From: Alphaproteobacteria bacterium
GTDB taxonomy: Bacteria > Pseudomonadota > Alphaproteobacteria > SHVP01
Reading direction: 5' to 3'
Length of the DNA: 64,000 bases
NCBI GenBank assembly: GCA_016869765.1
Contig: VGES01000008.1
Coordinates: forward strand, 33,275-97,274
Positions 17,176-25,638 of this stretch are shown one piece after another (the first letter of the stretch is position 1; every line of letters starts with the position of its first letter). The translations under genes were made by a program, and so were the position numbers. The notes under the pieces are model-generated. The model did no database searches and was not told the DNA's origin. It was given only the letters and a program-made list of their open reading frames with translations.

Positions 17176-18207
17176 ATGGGACAAATCGTCATGAACTCGA
17201 AACACCGACGCCTCGGGAAAAGTGGGGTTGTGGTCTCGCCTCTCTGCCTGGGCACGATGATGTTCGGCGGCCCCACGGATGGCGCGACCGCGCTCGCGAT
17301 CATCGACGCAGCGCGCGACGCTGGCGTCAATTTCATCGATACGGCCAACGTCTACACAGCCGGGGAATCCGAGCGCCTGACCGGCCAAGGGATCGCTCGT
17401 GACCGCGAACACTGGGTGCTTGCCACGAAGTTCAGCCAGCCGTTCGGGCAGGGTCCGAACGAGCGTGGGGCCTCGCGCAAAGCCATGATGCGGGCCTGCG
17501 AGGACAGTCTGCGACGGCTGGCGACCGATTACATCGACATCTACTACGTCCATGTCGACGACGAAGGGACACCGCTGGAGGAAACCTTCGAGAGCCTCGC
17601 GGTTTTGCTCGATCGCGGCCGAATCCGGCATATCGGTCTGTCGAACTTCCCCGGATTTCGCATCGGCGAAGCCGTCCATCAATGTCGCCGGCTCGGTCTT
17701 CAAGCGCCGGTGGTGTGTCAACCCAACTACAACGCGGTGTCCCGCGTAGCGGAAGCCGAGGTCCTCCCCGCATGCGACCATTTCGGCATCGGGGTTGCGT
17801 CCTACAGCCCCATCGCGCGCGGTGTTCTCAGCGGCAAGTACCGTCGCAATGAGGCCCTGCCCGAGGGCAGCCGTGCGGCCCGTCGTGACCCGCGGCTGCT
17901 GCAGGCCGAATGGCGAGTGGAATCGCTCGACATCGCGCAACAATTCGTCGATCGCGCGCGGCACCGCAACTTGTCACCCGTCCAATTCGCGACGCTCTGG
18001 TGCCTCAACAATCGCGTGGTGACGTCCGTGATCGCCGGCCCGCGGACGCTCGAACAGTGGCGGGACTATTTGGGAATCGAAGGTCACGCGTGGCACGACG
18101 AGGACGAAGCCTTCGTCAATCGCCTGGTTGCCCCAGGTCATAATTCGACCCCAGGCTTCACTGATCCCCGCCAGCCGGTGCGCGGGCGTTTGCCTCTCGC
18201 GCCCTAA
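17176..18207 (+). CDS. Aldo/keto reductase
   Basis: 343 residues, a TIM-barrel NADPH-dependent carbonyl reductase. Seen: LGTMMFGGPTDG, FIDTANVYTAGESE (catalytic Asp and Tyr), the Lys in WVLATKFSQP, and YYVHVDDEGTPLEETF, where the usual catalytic His of YxxHxxD is present as H. The C-terminal SVIAGPRTLEQ binds the cofactor phosphate. ATG at 17176 has GGAG 10 bases upstream; ATG at 17191 is the alternative. Substrate unknown. Confidence 0.85.
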   Translation: MGQIVMNSKHRRLGKSGVVVSPLCLGTMMFGGPTDGATALAIIDAARDAGVNFIDTANVYTAGESERLTGQGIARDREHWVLATKFSQPFGQGPNERGASRKAMMRACEDSLRRLATDYIDIYYVHVDDEGTPLEETFESLAVLLDRGRIRHIGLSNFPGFRIGEAVHQCRRLGLQAPVVCQPNYNAVSRVAEAEVLPACDHFGIGVASYSPIARGVLSGKYRRNEALPEGSRAARRDPRLLQAEWRVESLDIAQQFVDRARHRNLSPVQFATLWCLNNRVVTSVIAGPRTLEQWRDYLGIEGHAWHDEDEAFVNRLVAPGHNSTPGFTDPRQPVRGRLPLAP

Positions 18208-18210
18208 TCG

Positions 18211-18234
18211 GTTCTGTCGCCTTGGCGGCAGAAC
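18211..18234. terminator. Hairpin after the aldo/keto reductase gene
   Basis: GTTCTGTCGCC and GGCGGCAGAAC (18211-18221, 18224-18234) pair over 11 positions with one G-T wobble and a 2-base loop, starting 3 bases after the stop. No T-tract follows, so a rho-independent terminator is possible but weak. Confidence 0.35.
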
Positions 18235-18333
18235 AGGTTGAGGATCGCAGGGCGACCAAGCCTCGTTGTGGTGTTGTTCGCCAACGCTCGCCGGGGCGCA
18301 GGTTCACGTTGAGATCGCAAGCTCGAGGGGGTC

Positions 18334-18591
18334 ATGGCCGACACTACTCACAAGGGCTACGTCGGGACCACCGGCGGGCAAATCCACTATCTCGAATGCG
18401 GGCAGGGTCCGGCGATCGTCCTCCTGCACGCAACGTCCGATTCGGCGGTGATGTGGGAAGAACTTCTCCCGCGCCTCGCCCACCGAAATGCGGGTTTCGT
18501 CGCCATGCCGTGGGTCGGGCCGGATGCCGTCGACGAGGAGCCCGATCTGTTCTGCCGCGTGGTCGTCGATTTCCTGCGGGCATCGGGTTGA
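18334..18591 (+). pseudogene. Alpha/beta hydrolase remnant with the centre deleted
   Basis: Only 85 residues. The first half (GGQIHYLECGQGPAIVLLHA, then MWEELLPRLA) is the standard N-terminus of an alpha/beta hydrolase including the oxyanion-hole strand. The second half (EEPDLFCRVVVDFLRAS) looks like the extreme C-terminus that follows the catalytic His. The nucleophile elbow, lid and acidic residue are absent, as if about 170 codons were lost without breaking the frame. RBS GAGGGGG precedes the ATG, so a short protein may still be made, but it cannot be catalytic. Confidence 0.65.
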
Positions 18592-18722
18592 AGCAGGACG
18601 GCGCGGACCCGAGCCGCGCCCTAGAAACGGTGCGGCCGGGTCGTGGACCCCTATCCAAGTTGTTGGTGACGCGAGGGACCAGGATAGAGCGCCCGCGCGA
18701 CCCGGCCACGACGTTCATGTAC

Positions 18723-18743
18723 AATCTGTAGCGACTACAGATT
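18723..18743. promoter_or_regulatory. 21-bp palindromic operator upstream of the MerR-family gene
   Basis: AATCTGTAG / CGA / CTACAGATT is a perfect 9-bp inverted repeat with a 3-base centre, 9 bases before the ATG at 18753. CTGTAG-n-CTACAG resembles operators of MerR-family metal and stress regulators, so autoregulation is likely. I find no convincing -35/-10 pair around it. Confidence 0.6.
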
Positions 18744-18752
18744 CAAGCGGAC

Positions 18753-19304
18753 ATGACGAAGAAAATTGATCAAATGATCAGTATCGGGGCCCTGGCCCGC
18801 TCTAGCGGCGTCCACATCGAAACCATTCGCTATTACGAGCGATGCGGATTGCTCGATCCACCACAAAGGAGCGCAGGCGGACATCGCAAGTATTCTCCGG
18901 CGGCGGCCGCGCGTTTGCGGTTCGTGCGGAGAGCGCGCGAACTGGGCTTCGGTCTCGACGAAGTTCGCCAACTGCTGGATATCTCGGTCGACTCGGCTGC
19001 CCGCGACGCCGATGCGCTCGCGATGACGCGGGCGCGCTTGAAAGAGGTCCGGAAGAAAATCGCCGATATGCAGAACGTCGAACGGGTGCTATGCAGCGTT
19101 ATCGGCGAGTCCGGGAACCGGGCGACTGGCGGCATTCTGGCGGCGCTGTCGCATGGTGAAAGCGGGCGGACCCCTGTGCTTCACGACCCGCCGTCCTCCA
19201 CCAACGTGCGCAAGGCATCTTCGTCGGTCGCGTCGATGACGCGTCGTGCGACATCGGGAGCAAAACCGGCCCGACCGAGTACGGCCAGATCTCTGCGCCG
19301 GTAA
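18753..19304 (+). CDS. MerR family transcriptional regulator
   Basis: 183 residues. The winged-helix domain is clear: ISIGALARSSGVHIETIRYYE (helix-turn-helix, shown split) and GLLDPPQRSAGGHRKY, then the long dimerisation helix (DADALAMTRARLKEVRKKI). A conserved metal-binding Cys cluster is not present; only one Cys (VLCSVIGE) remains near where HmrR/ZntR-type proteins have several. The last 40 or so residues are Ser/Arg-rich and antisense to recX, unlike MerR proteins of about 135-145 residues, so a normal stop codon seems to have been lost. Overlaps the convergent recX gene by 124 bases. Confidence 0.82.
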   Translation: MTKKIDQMISIGALARSSGVHIETIRYYERCGLLDPPQRSAGGHRKYSPAAAARLRFVRRARELGFGLDEVRQLLDISVDSAARDADALAMTRARLKEVRKKIADMQNVERVLCSVIGESGNRATGGILAALSHGESGRTPVLHDPPSSTNVRKASSSVASMTRRATSGAKPARPSTARSLRR

Positions 19305-19738
19305 TCGGCGCGGTCCTTGCCGCGAAACGGTCCGAGGCGCCGCCGCCGCGCGAGGGTAATCGCCGCCTCGAGATCTGGCGTCGCCGACTGATGGCGCAGC
19401 GCCGCCAGCGCCGCTTCCACCTCGGGCGCGGCCAGCCCTTTGGCCCGTAGGGCCACCCGTACCGCGCCGAGCGCTTTGCCTCGCCGCCACAAGGTTTCGG
19501 CCGTCATCGTGGCAAAGGCCGCGTCATCGAGGGCGCGCTGGGAGACAAGGCGGTTCAAGGTCGTGTCGACCCAGACGCTCGCCTTCTCGAGGTCGGTGCC
19601 ATGGTCCCGGGCCGAGCGCTTCACCCGATGCATAAGCAGGCGTCGAAGATGGCCGACGGAGGCGTTGTAGCGCAGCAGGTAGCGTTCGGCGTCGCGGTCG
19701 AGGGAGCTTGCGGTGACGGGCGGAGGGCGGCGCGGCAC
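19181..19738 (-). CDS. recX: RecX family regulatory protein
   Basis: 185 residues from GTG at 19738. RecX proteins bind RecA filaments and modulate their activity. The three-helix repeats are visible: ERYLLRYNASVGHLRRLLMHRV, LNRLVSQRALDDAAFATMTAETLWRRGKALGAVRVALRAKGL and DYRRRDLAVLGRAGFAPDVARRVI (described in parts: RYLLRYNAS, LVSQRALDDAAF, LGRAGFAPDVARR). The frame is open to 19789, but that would read through a terminator. recA is not adjacent. Convergent with the MerR gene. Confidence 0.78.
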   Translation of the reverse strand: MPRRPPPVTASSLDRDAERYLLRYNASVGHLRRLLMHRVKRSARDHGTDLEKASVWVDTTLNRLVSQRALDDAAFATMTAETLWRRGKALGAVRVALRAKGLAAPEVEAALAALRHQSATPDLEAAITLARRRRLGPFRGKDRADYRRRDLAVLGRAGFAPDVARRVIDATDEDALRTLVEDGGS

Positions 19739-19761
19739 GACGCAACACTGCCAGAGGGGCC

Positions 19762-19799
19762 GAGAAAAACAAACCGGCCCGACGTTCACCGCCGGGCCG
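19762..19799 (-). terminator. Rho-independent terminator of the small membrane protein gene
   Basis: Minus strand: CGGCCCG (19793-19799) and CGGGCCG (19775-19781) form a 7-bp GC stem with an 11-base loop, followed by GTTTGTTTTTC. It lies 18 bases after the stop at 19817 and before recX. Confidence 0.75.
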
Positions 19800-19816
19800 A
19801 CCCGAGTAATGGTGCG

Positions 19817-20050
19817 TTAGCGTTTGGCGCGATCGGAGAACAGATAAAGGATGATGGCCAACGAGATCAGGCCGACCAAGCCGGCGCCACCGAGATCGCT
19901 AACGATTTTTGTGAGATTGGCAACGATCCCGGAGAAAAACGGGACCTGAGGTCCGAACATCACCTGGATCACTATCGCCAGAGCGATCAGCGCCAGCGCG
20001 ACCTCGATGATCCGGTAAATCCAACCCTTGATCTGGTTGATGACGTCCAT
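19817..20050 (-). CDS. Small two-helix membrane protein
   Basis: 77 residues. A short amphipathic start (MDVINQIKGWIYRIIE) leads into a hydrophobic helix at about 16-33; a second helix lies at about 52-71 (GGAGLVGLISLAIILYLFS), ending with DRAKR. RBS AGGGGGAG stands just before ATG 20050, and a terminator follows, so it is a monocistronic gene. I do not recognise the family. Confidence 0.62.
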   Translation of the reverse strand: MDVINQIKGWIYRIIEVALALIALAIVIQVMFGPQVPFFSGIVANLTKIVSDLGGAGLVGLISLAIILYLFSDRAKR

Positions 20051-20283
20051 AGCTCCCCCTGTTGGTAAGACCAACCCCCTGGGCGCAGGCGCGGGACCTC
20101 GCGTGGCGCCGCCCGGCCGATGGCCCAATGGCCTCTGCCGGACGCGGCATGCTAGGCCCGGCCGGAAATTGCTGTCAATCGTTCGCCCCAATAAATTGGG
20201 GCGAGTGCCCACACGGTGTGGAAATGCTGCGCTCCGTGCCGAGCTTGGTAGCGCCTATGGTATGTGGCGAAGGCGAGGTGCCC

Positions 20284-20688
20284 ATGACGGAGACGAAGAA
20301 GGTCCTTGCCGCCAACGACGCGTTCTATCGCGCGTTCGGGGCCGGCGATTACGCAGCGATGGACGGCTTGTGGTCGCGACAGGCGCCGGTCGCCTGCACC
20401 CATCCTGGCTGGACGGCCCTCACTGAGCGGGCACGGATCATGGAGAGTTGGCGGTCGATCCTGTCCGACGTGCCTGGAAGCAGCGTGTCCTGCTTCGACG
20501 CCGAAGCCCACGTCGTCGGGGCGACCGCCTTCGTGACGTGCAACGAGGCGGTCGGACACAACATGCTGGCCGCCACCAACGTGTTCGTTCGCGAGGATGG
20601 TGAGTGGCGCATGGTGCATCACCACGCTTCCCCGGTCGCTCGCGCCTATGTCAAGGGCGGACCGACCCGCGACGATCGGATTCACTAG
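20284..20688 (+). CDS. SnoaL-like/NTF2-fold protein
   Basis: 134 residues of the cone-shaped NTF2 fold: VLAANDAFYRAFGAGDYAAM at the N-terminus, CTHPGWTAL with the W-S-R / H-P-G-W motif seen in SnoaL_3-type proteins, and RMVHHHASP at the C-terminal sheet. Homologues act as steroid isomerase-like enzymes, or more often have no known activity. ATG at 20284 follows GGCGAGG. The 3' end overlaps the convergent hydrolase by 38 bases. Confidence 0.8.
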   Translation: MTETKKVLAANDAFYRAFGAGDYAAMDGLWSRQAPVACTHPGWTALTERARIMESWRSILSDVPGSSVSCFDAEAHVVGATAFVTCNEAVGHNMLAATNVFVREDGEWRMVHHHASPVARAYVKGGPTRDDRIH

Positions 20689-21502
20689 TTCGCAGAAACT
20701 CGACGATGGCGCCGTCGTAGGCGCGCCGATGATGAACGAACGCCGCATGGTTGCGGCCGGGAAACAGGCGCACGGTTCCAGCCCCGACCAACGCCGCGGC
20801 CTCGGTCAGCAGGGCCCCCGAGAAGAACGGATCGTCCCGACTCCCGATGAACAGCGTGGGGGCCGTGACGCGGGGCAGCAGTTCGGTGAGATCGATTTCG
20901 CTGATCAGGTGGAGGTACCGGGCCGCATCAGGAAGGAAAGAGGGTCGCCCGCCGAGCCACGGGGCCAATAGCAGCAACACCAGGCGGGCCAGAGCGCCTC
21001 GACCGCCGCCGACGCTGTCGCCAAAAAACGAGCGGAGCAACGCCTGCGGGCGGCCTTGTTCGGCCAGCGCGAGCCAGCGAAGGCCGAGACCAAATCCCGT
21101 CGGAGCCAACCGGTGTGCCGCCATCTGCACGATGAGGCGCCGAACGAGCGCCGGGTAGTGCGCTGCGATCAGCAGGGAAAATACGCCGCCGTAGGAGGCC
21201 CCGGTGAGGTCCACTTGGCCGTTCTCTGGCCGCTCGCGGTCGACAATCTCCTGAATTCCGTTCGCCGTGTCATCGGCCAGTGTGCGTAGCGAGTGATGCG
21301 GTGCGAGGGCGGGACGGCTCAAACCGTAGATCGTGTGGCTCATCCGGCAGGCCCCGAACTGCCAGGACCGCAGCCGCGGCGACCACGTCAGGTCGCGCCA
21401 ACAATCGTCGAGACCCGGCAGGTAGACCAGGATTCGCCGGCCGCCATGCAGCCTCAGGTAATGAAGGCCGTTGCGGGTGGTTCCGGTTTCGTGCCGCCGC
21501 AT
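20651..21502 (-). CDS. Alpha/beta hydrolase
   Basis: 283 residues. Seen: RILVYLPGLDD (oxyanion strand), LTGASYGGVFSLLIAA with the nucleophilic Ser in GASYGG, LFIGSRDDPFF with the acidic residue, and GRNHAAFVHH with the catalytic His. ATG at 21502 is chosen; the frame extends to 21583 but overlaps the leader of the divergent methyltransferase. Substrate unknown. Confidence 0.8.
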   Translation of the reverse strand: MRRHETGTTRNGLHYLRLHGGRRILVYLPGLDDCWRDLTWSPRLRSWQFGACRMSHTIYGLSRPALAPHHSLRTLADDTANGIQEIVDRERPENGQVDLTGASYGGVFSLLIAAHYPALVRRLIVQMAAHRLAPTGFGLGLRWLALAEQGRPQALLRSFFGDSVGGGRGALARLVLLLLAPWLGGRPSFLPDAARYLHLISEIDLTELLPRVTAPTLFIGSRDDPFFSGALLTEAAALVGAGTVRLFPGRNHAAFVHHRRAYDGAIVEFLRTSESDRRGSVRP

Positions 21503-21581
21503 GTCCCATCGTAGCCGATCGTTGGCGGGCGTCGTGACGCTTCGGATACAATACGCCGCGAGGTGATCAGGGGAGGGACCC

Positions 21582-22700
21582 ATGCGTGCTCAGGCCAGCC
21601 ACGCCGTATTGCCGCGCACGACGCACGACGAATTGGCGCGTCAGAACTTCGTTCAGAGCATGCGAACGAACGTCACGGGGCCGTTAACGGCTGGCAACCG
21701 CATCGTTTTCGAGCAGCATGCCAAACCGCTTTTTCGACGCGAGCATGACCGCGAACCGGTCAGTCGCACCGAGGTCGGCAGCGTGATGCGACGTGAACCC
21801 TACTACCAAGCCTGGAGCGCGTTGATGCGCACGACCCAGGAGATGCTTTGGGACTCGGTGGGTGACAGCGTCGAGCGTCAGCTGCCCGAGCTGATCGCGC
21901 GGGCGCGACGGCCGAGCCGCCGAACGAACGGCTCGCTCACGCTCGATCCGGCTTTGGCCATGCCGCGCTACATCGAGGCAGTCGACATCCACGTCATGCC
22001 GGGAAACTTCCAGACCGAAACGACGACCGACGATGTCTACGCCGGCGCCCTCTATGACCGCGGGGTCTATGTCTTCCTGATGGGCAACATCGGTTCGTTC
22101 AACGAAGGCCTCGGCTCGCTCAACTGCGAGTTCCTCAAGAGCGATCTCCCCGAATTCCGCCCTCGCCGGATTCTCGACATGGGGTGCTCGGTCGGGCACT
22201 CGACCTTGCCCTACGTCGACGCCTTCCCCGATGCCGAGGTCTATGGCCTCGACGTCGGTGCACCGATGCTGCGCTACGCTCACGCGCGCTCCCAGTCCCT
22301 CGGCAAGCGAGTCCACTGGGTACAGATGGACGCGACGGCAACCACGTTCCCCGACGGCCACTTCGACCTCGTGGTCTCGCACCTGCTGCTTCACGAGTGC
22401 CCGCAATCGACGATCCGGTCGCTCTTCCGAGAGTCGCACCGTCTGCTCGCGTCCGGCGGCATCATGCTTCATTCGGATGCGCCGAAACGCAACATGACGG
22501 CCTACGACGAATGGTTGATGGATTGGAACACGCACTACAACAACGAGCCGTTCGCCAGGGGAAGCCGCGATCTCGATTTCGAGCGCGAGGCGCTGGCAGC
22601 GGGGTTCCGTCGTGAGAATCTGCTGACGTTCGGGCGCAAGGCGCTCTATCTGGCCGAGATGTTCCGCGAAAGCGGCGCCCGTGGCGCCCGCAAGGCCTGA
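21582..22700 (+). CDS. SAM-dependent methyltransferase, large N-terminal extension (paralogue 2 of 3)
   Basis: 372 residues; same architecture as the genes at 4332 and 22703. Helical N-terminal region with PYYQAWSALMRTTQEML and DIHVMPGNFQTE; methyltransferase core with ILDMGCSVGHSTLPYV (SAM-binding motif I), YGLDVGAPMLRYAHAR and FDLVVSHLLLHE. RBS GGGGAGGG is 4 bases before ATG. The next paralogue starts 2 bases after its stop, so the pair is co-expressed. Acceptor substrate unknown. Confidence 0.8.
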   Translation: MRAQASHAVLPRTTHDELARQNFVQSMRTNVTGPLTAGNRIVFEQHAKPLFRREHDREPVSRTEVGSVMRREPYYQAWSALMRTTQEMLWDSVGDSVERQLPELIARARRPSRRTNGSLTLDPALAMPRYIEAVDIHVMPGNFQTETTTDDVYAGALYDRGVYVFLMGNIGSFNEGLGSLNCEFLKSDLPEFRPRRILDMGCSVGHSTLPYVDAFPDAEVYGLDVGAPMLRYAHARSQSLGKRVHWVQMDATATTFPDGHFDLVVSHLLLHECPQSTIRSLFRESHRLLASGGIMLHSDAPKRNMTAYDEWLMDWNTHYNNEPFARGSRDLDFEREALAAGFRRENLLTFGRKALYLAEMFRESGARGARKA

Positions 22701-22702
22701 TC

Positions 22703-23815
22703 GTGGCGGCACCCTTCGCCCATGCCCTATTGCCCGAACCGACGCACGATGAGTGGGCTCGGCAATCGTTCGCCCAGGCTATGCGACAAGCCTGCACGGT
22801 CACGTTGGCACCAGGCAACAGCGAGGTCTACCGCGCGCGGATCCAGCCGGCGCTTCGCCGTGCGCTGGGGCGGGACCCACACACCCGGCATGAAGTGAGC
22901 CGGGCCCTTTTGGCCGAACCCTACTATCAGTACTGGAGTGCCCTGCAGCGCACGACCCAGGAGATGCTCTGGGACGGGGTCGGCGAGACGGTCGAACGCC
23001 AGTTGCCGACTCTGATCGCTCGGGCGAGGGCCGAGCCTGGGCCCGGCACGTTGCGCCTCGATCCCGCGTTCGTCACGCCGCGTTACATGGCCGAGGTCGA
23101 CATTCACGTCATGCCGGGAAATTATCAGAGCGAACTCGTCGCGGACGACGTGTTCGCCGGCGCGATCTACGACCGAGGCGTCTATCTCTACGGCATGGGG
23201 GCGTTGGGCCCCACGAGCGCCGGTTACGGCGAAGCCCTGATCGGCTACCTGCGGGAGCGTTTTCCGGAGTTCGAACCGCACCGCATCCTCGACCTCGGTT
23301 GCTCCGTGGGACACTCGACGGTGCCCTGGGCGCAGGCTTTTGCAAACGCCGAGGTTCACGCGATCGACATCGGAGCGCCGATGCTGCGTTACGCCCACGC
23401 GCGTGCCCGGGCGCTCGGAGCGGCCGTGCACTTTTCCCAGCAGAATGCCGAAACCACCGACTTCTCCGTTAGGTCGTTCGATCTCGTGGTGTCCCACATC
23501 CTGCTGCACGAGTTGCCCGCGCCGGCGCTGCGGCGCGTGCTTCGGGAATGCCGTCGCCTGTTGCGAACCGGCGGCCTGATGCTTCATCTCGACGGCCTTG
23601 CCTACGGCGGTCGCGACCCGTTCGAACAGGCCGTGCAGGACTGGAACACCCACTTCAACAACGAACCGTTTCAGGGTGCCAGCCACGACTTTCCGTTTAC
23701 CGAGGAGGCCATAAAATCGGGTTTCGACCGGGGCGGCATCATCGTCGAGGACTTGGCGATCCCGCGCGCCGGCGGCGGGCACCGGTTCTTGAGCCTGCGT
23801 GGCGCGCGCGCCTAG
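22703..23815 (+). CDS. SAM-dependent methyltransferase, large N-terminal extension (paralogue 3 of 3)
   Basis: 370 residues, GTG start 2 bases after the previous stop. Motif I is ILDLGCSVGHSTVPWA, followed by IDIGAPMLRYAHARA and FDLVVSHILLHELP. The N-terminal DIHVMPGNYQSELVADDVF is nearly identical in all three copies. All three have an aromatic/Asn-rich C-terminal block (DWNTHFNNEPF) that may shape the acceptor pocket. Convergent with the ICL-family gene, 4 bases apart. Confidence 0.8.
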   Translation: MAAPFAHALLPEPTHDEWARQSFAQAMRQACTVTLAPGNSEVYRARIQPALRRALGRDPHTRHEVSRALLAEPYYQYWSALQRTTQEMLWDGVGETVERQLPTLIARARAEPGPGTLRLDPAFVTPRYMAEVDIHVMPGNYQSELVADDVFAGAIYDRGVYLYGMGALGPTSAGYGEALIGYLRERFPEFEPHRILDLGCSVGHSTVPWAQAFANAEVHAIDIGAPMLRYAHARARALGAAVHFSQQNAETTDFSVRSFDLVVSHILLHELPAPALRRVLRECRRLLRTGGLMLHLDGLAYGGRDPFEQAVQDWNTHFNNEPFQGASHDFPFTEEAIKSGFDRGGIIVEDLAIPRAGGGHRFLSLRGARA

Positions 23816-23819
23816 TCGG

Positions 23820-24689
23820 TCATGCGGCGCGAATCTTCGCGCTGACCTCGTTGAGCTCCGGCAAGCCGAGGGCGGAGTTGGTCTCCTCGAGCGAGGCCAT
23901 GCGATCGAGCCAGGAACGCGAGTCGCCGGTCTCACGCAGCGTTTTCAGAAACGACGTCAGCTGACGCACCATCACGCGGATCATCGACGACGGGAAGATG
24001 ACGATCTTGAAGCCGATCGCTTCCAGTTCCTTGGCCGACATGAGCGGCGTCTTGCCCGTCTCCGACATGTTGACCATGTGAGGTCCGGGCAACTCATTGA
24101 CCTGACGCTTCATCTCGGCGACCGATTCGACCGCGTCCATGAATAGAATGTCCGCGCCGGCCTCCTTGTAGAGTTTGAGCCGTCGCATCGCTTCCTCGAG
24201 ACCCAATGGCGCCCGGGCGTCGGTGCGGGCAATGATCTTGAAATCGGGGCTCGGCCGGCCTGACACCGCGGCCCGAATGCGCTCGGCGGCGCGCTCGGCC
24301 GGTTCGATCACTTTGCCTTCCATGTGGCCGCACTTTTTGGGCCAGGTCTGGTCCTCGAACTGGGCGGCGGACGCTCCCGCCAACTGCAACCCGCGAACGG
24401 TGCGGATCACGTTCGCGATGTCGCCGTAGCCGGTGTCGCAGTCGACGATCAGCGGCATCTGAGTCACGGCGCGAATGGCGCGCACGTTGGCTTCGACCTC
24501 GTGGTAGGCGATCAACCCGACATCGGGCACGCCGTAGACAGCGGCCGAGGTCGCGTAGCCCGAAACATAGCCGGCTTCGAAGCCCGCAAGTTCGGCCAGT
24601 CGCAACTCGAGGGCCGTACCACCCCCGGGGACGACCACGGCACCGGGGCGAGCGAGGAGATTGGAAAGCGAGGCGAAACGGTTTGGCAT
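23820..24689 (-). CDS. Isocitrate lyase/PEP mutase superfamily enzyme
   Basis: 289 residues, TIM barrel. Mg2+-binding DCDTGYGD, then QFEDQTWPKKCGHMEGK, which carries the KKCGH active-site loop used by 2-methylisocitrate lyase, oxaloacetate decarboxylase and carboxyphosphonoenolpyruvate mutase-like members to make or break C-C bonds next to carboxylates. Length fits the short (about 290 residue) PrpB-like branch. MmgE/PrpD genes elsewhere in the window make a methylcitrate-type role thinkable, but there is no linkage. ATG at 24689, one base after the DUF427 gene stop. Confidence 0.82.
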   Translation of the reverse strand: MPNRFASLSNLLARPGAVVVPGGGTALELRLAELAGFEAGYVSGYATSAAVYGVPDVGLIAYHEVEANVRAIRAVTQMPLIVDCDTGYGDIANVIRTVRGLQLAGASAAQFEDQTWPKKCGHMEGKVIEPAERAAERIRAAVSGRPSPDFKIIARTDARAPLGLEEAMRRLKLYKEAGADILFMDAVESVAEMKRQVNELPGPHMVNMSETGKTPLMSAKELEAIGFKIVIFPSSMIRVMVRQLTSFLKTLRETGDSRSWLDRMASLEETNSALGLPELNEVSAKIRAA

Positions 24690-24690
24690 G

Positions 24691-25512
24691 TCAGGACCAC
24701 GGGGTCAGGGGTTTCGGTTCGGCGGCGCCGTCGATCAGGATCGCATCGACCTTCTCGTTGTAGAAAGAAAGAAGGCCCATGATTTTCAGCGCTTCGGTCG
24801 TCGTCTCGGGGTAGTACCACACGAGGTTGTCGTAACGCTTGCCTTTGACGCTGACGTGGAAGTACTTGGCGAAGCCCTTGTACGGGCACCCCGTCTGCAG
24901 GTCGGACGGTGACAGCACGCCAGGCTTCACGTCTTCCTTGGGAATGTAATAGCGGGTTGGCAGCGTCGTCTCGAACAGGAAGACGGCGCGGCGGGTATCG
25001 GCGACCGTCTCGCCGTTGACCACGACCTGCACGCGTCGTGAGGAGCGGACGCAGTCGATGCGTTTGTAGGGGTCGCGCGGGTGGATGAAGATCTCCTCAT
25101 CCTCCTCGAACCAGTGGTCGACCTTGTTCCAGTAGAACGCGACGTGGCCCTTGATCGCGGCGGATTGCGGGATCGGGTTCTCGTAGCCCCATACCGCGTT
25201 CTCGGCTTTCCGTTCGCCGACGCCGATGGTCCAGTAGGAACAGTCTCCTTTGTAGGGGCAATGCGTCGTGTGCGTCGTTTTGCCCAGGAGATCCATGCGC
25301 ACGTCGGTCATGGGGAAGTAATAGATTGGCAGGTGCCCGTCCTCGAAGAGGATCTTGGCGCGAGTCGAATCGGCGATGGTGACGCCGTTCATCATCGTGC
25401 GCAGGCGGCGCGGACAGTCCTCGATGAAGATCTGATGCCCCTCGGTGCCATGGCGCGGCCCCGAACGGTAGCGTGGAATGCGTTTGTTGGCGGGCGACTC
25501 GATGAGCGCCAT
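24691..25512 (-). CDS. Tandem DUF427 domain protein
   Basis: 273 residues with two DUF427 repeats. Repeat 1: VTIADSTRAKILFEDGHLPI, YFPMTDVRMDLL, THCPYKGDCSYW; repeat 2: ETVADTRRAVFLFETTLPTR, YIPKEDVKPGVL, TGCPYKGFAKYF. Each has the conserved CPYKG motif and an aromatic-rich beta core. The biochemical role of DUF427 is unknown. ATG at 25512 lies after GGGAGAAGGCC. Upstream of, and probably co-transcribed with, the ICL-family gene. Confidence 0.85.
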   Translation of the reverse strand: MALIESPANKRIPRYRSGPRHGTEGHQIFIEDCPRRLRTMMNGVTIADSTRAKILFEDGHLPIYYFPMTDVRMDLLGKTTHTTHCPYKGDCSYWTIGVGERKAENAVWGYENPIPQSAAIKGHVAFYWNKVDHWFEEDEEIFIHPRDPYKRIDCVRSSRRVQVVVNGETVADTRRAVFLFETTLPTRYYIPKEDVKPGVLSPSDLQTGCPYKGFAKYFHVSVKGKRYDNLVWYYPETTTEALKIMGLLSFYNEKVDAILIDGAAEPKPLTPWS

Positions 25513-25638
25513 GGCCTTCTCCCTGTCGGATTGCCGATCCATCATAAAAGCGCCTCTGGCAGGCGGCCAGTCGCTCATTCCCGACATTGTCGCCATTGGG
25601 GCGGCATCCTAGAGTCGCCAGCAACAGGGAACGTCAGC

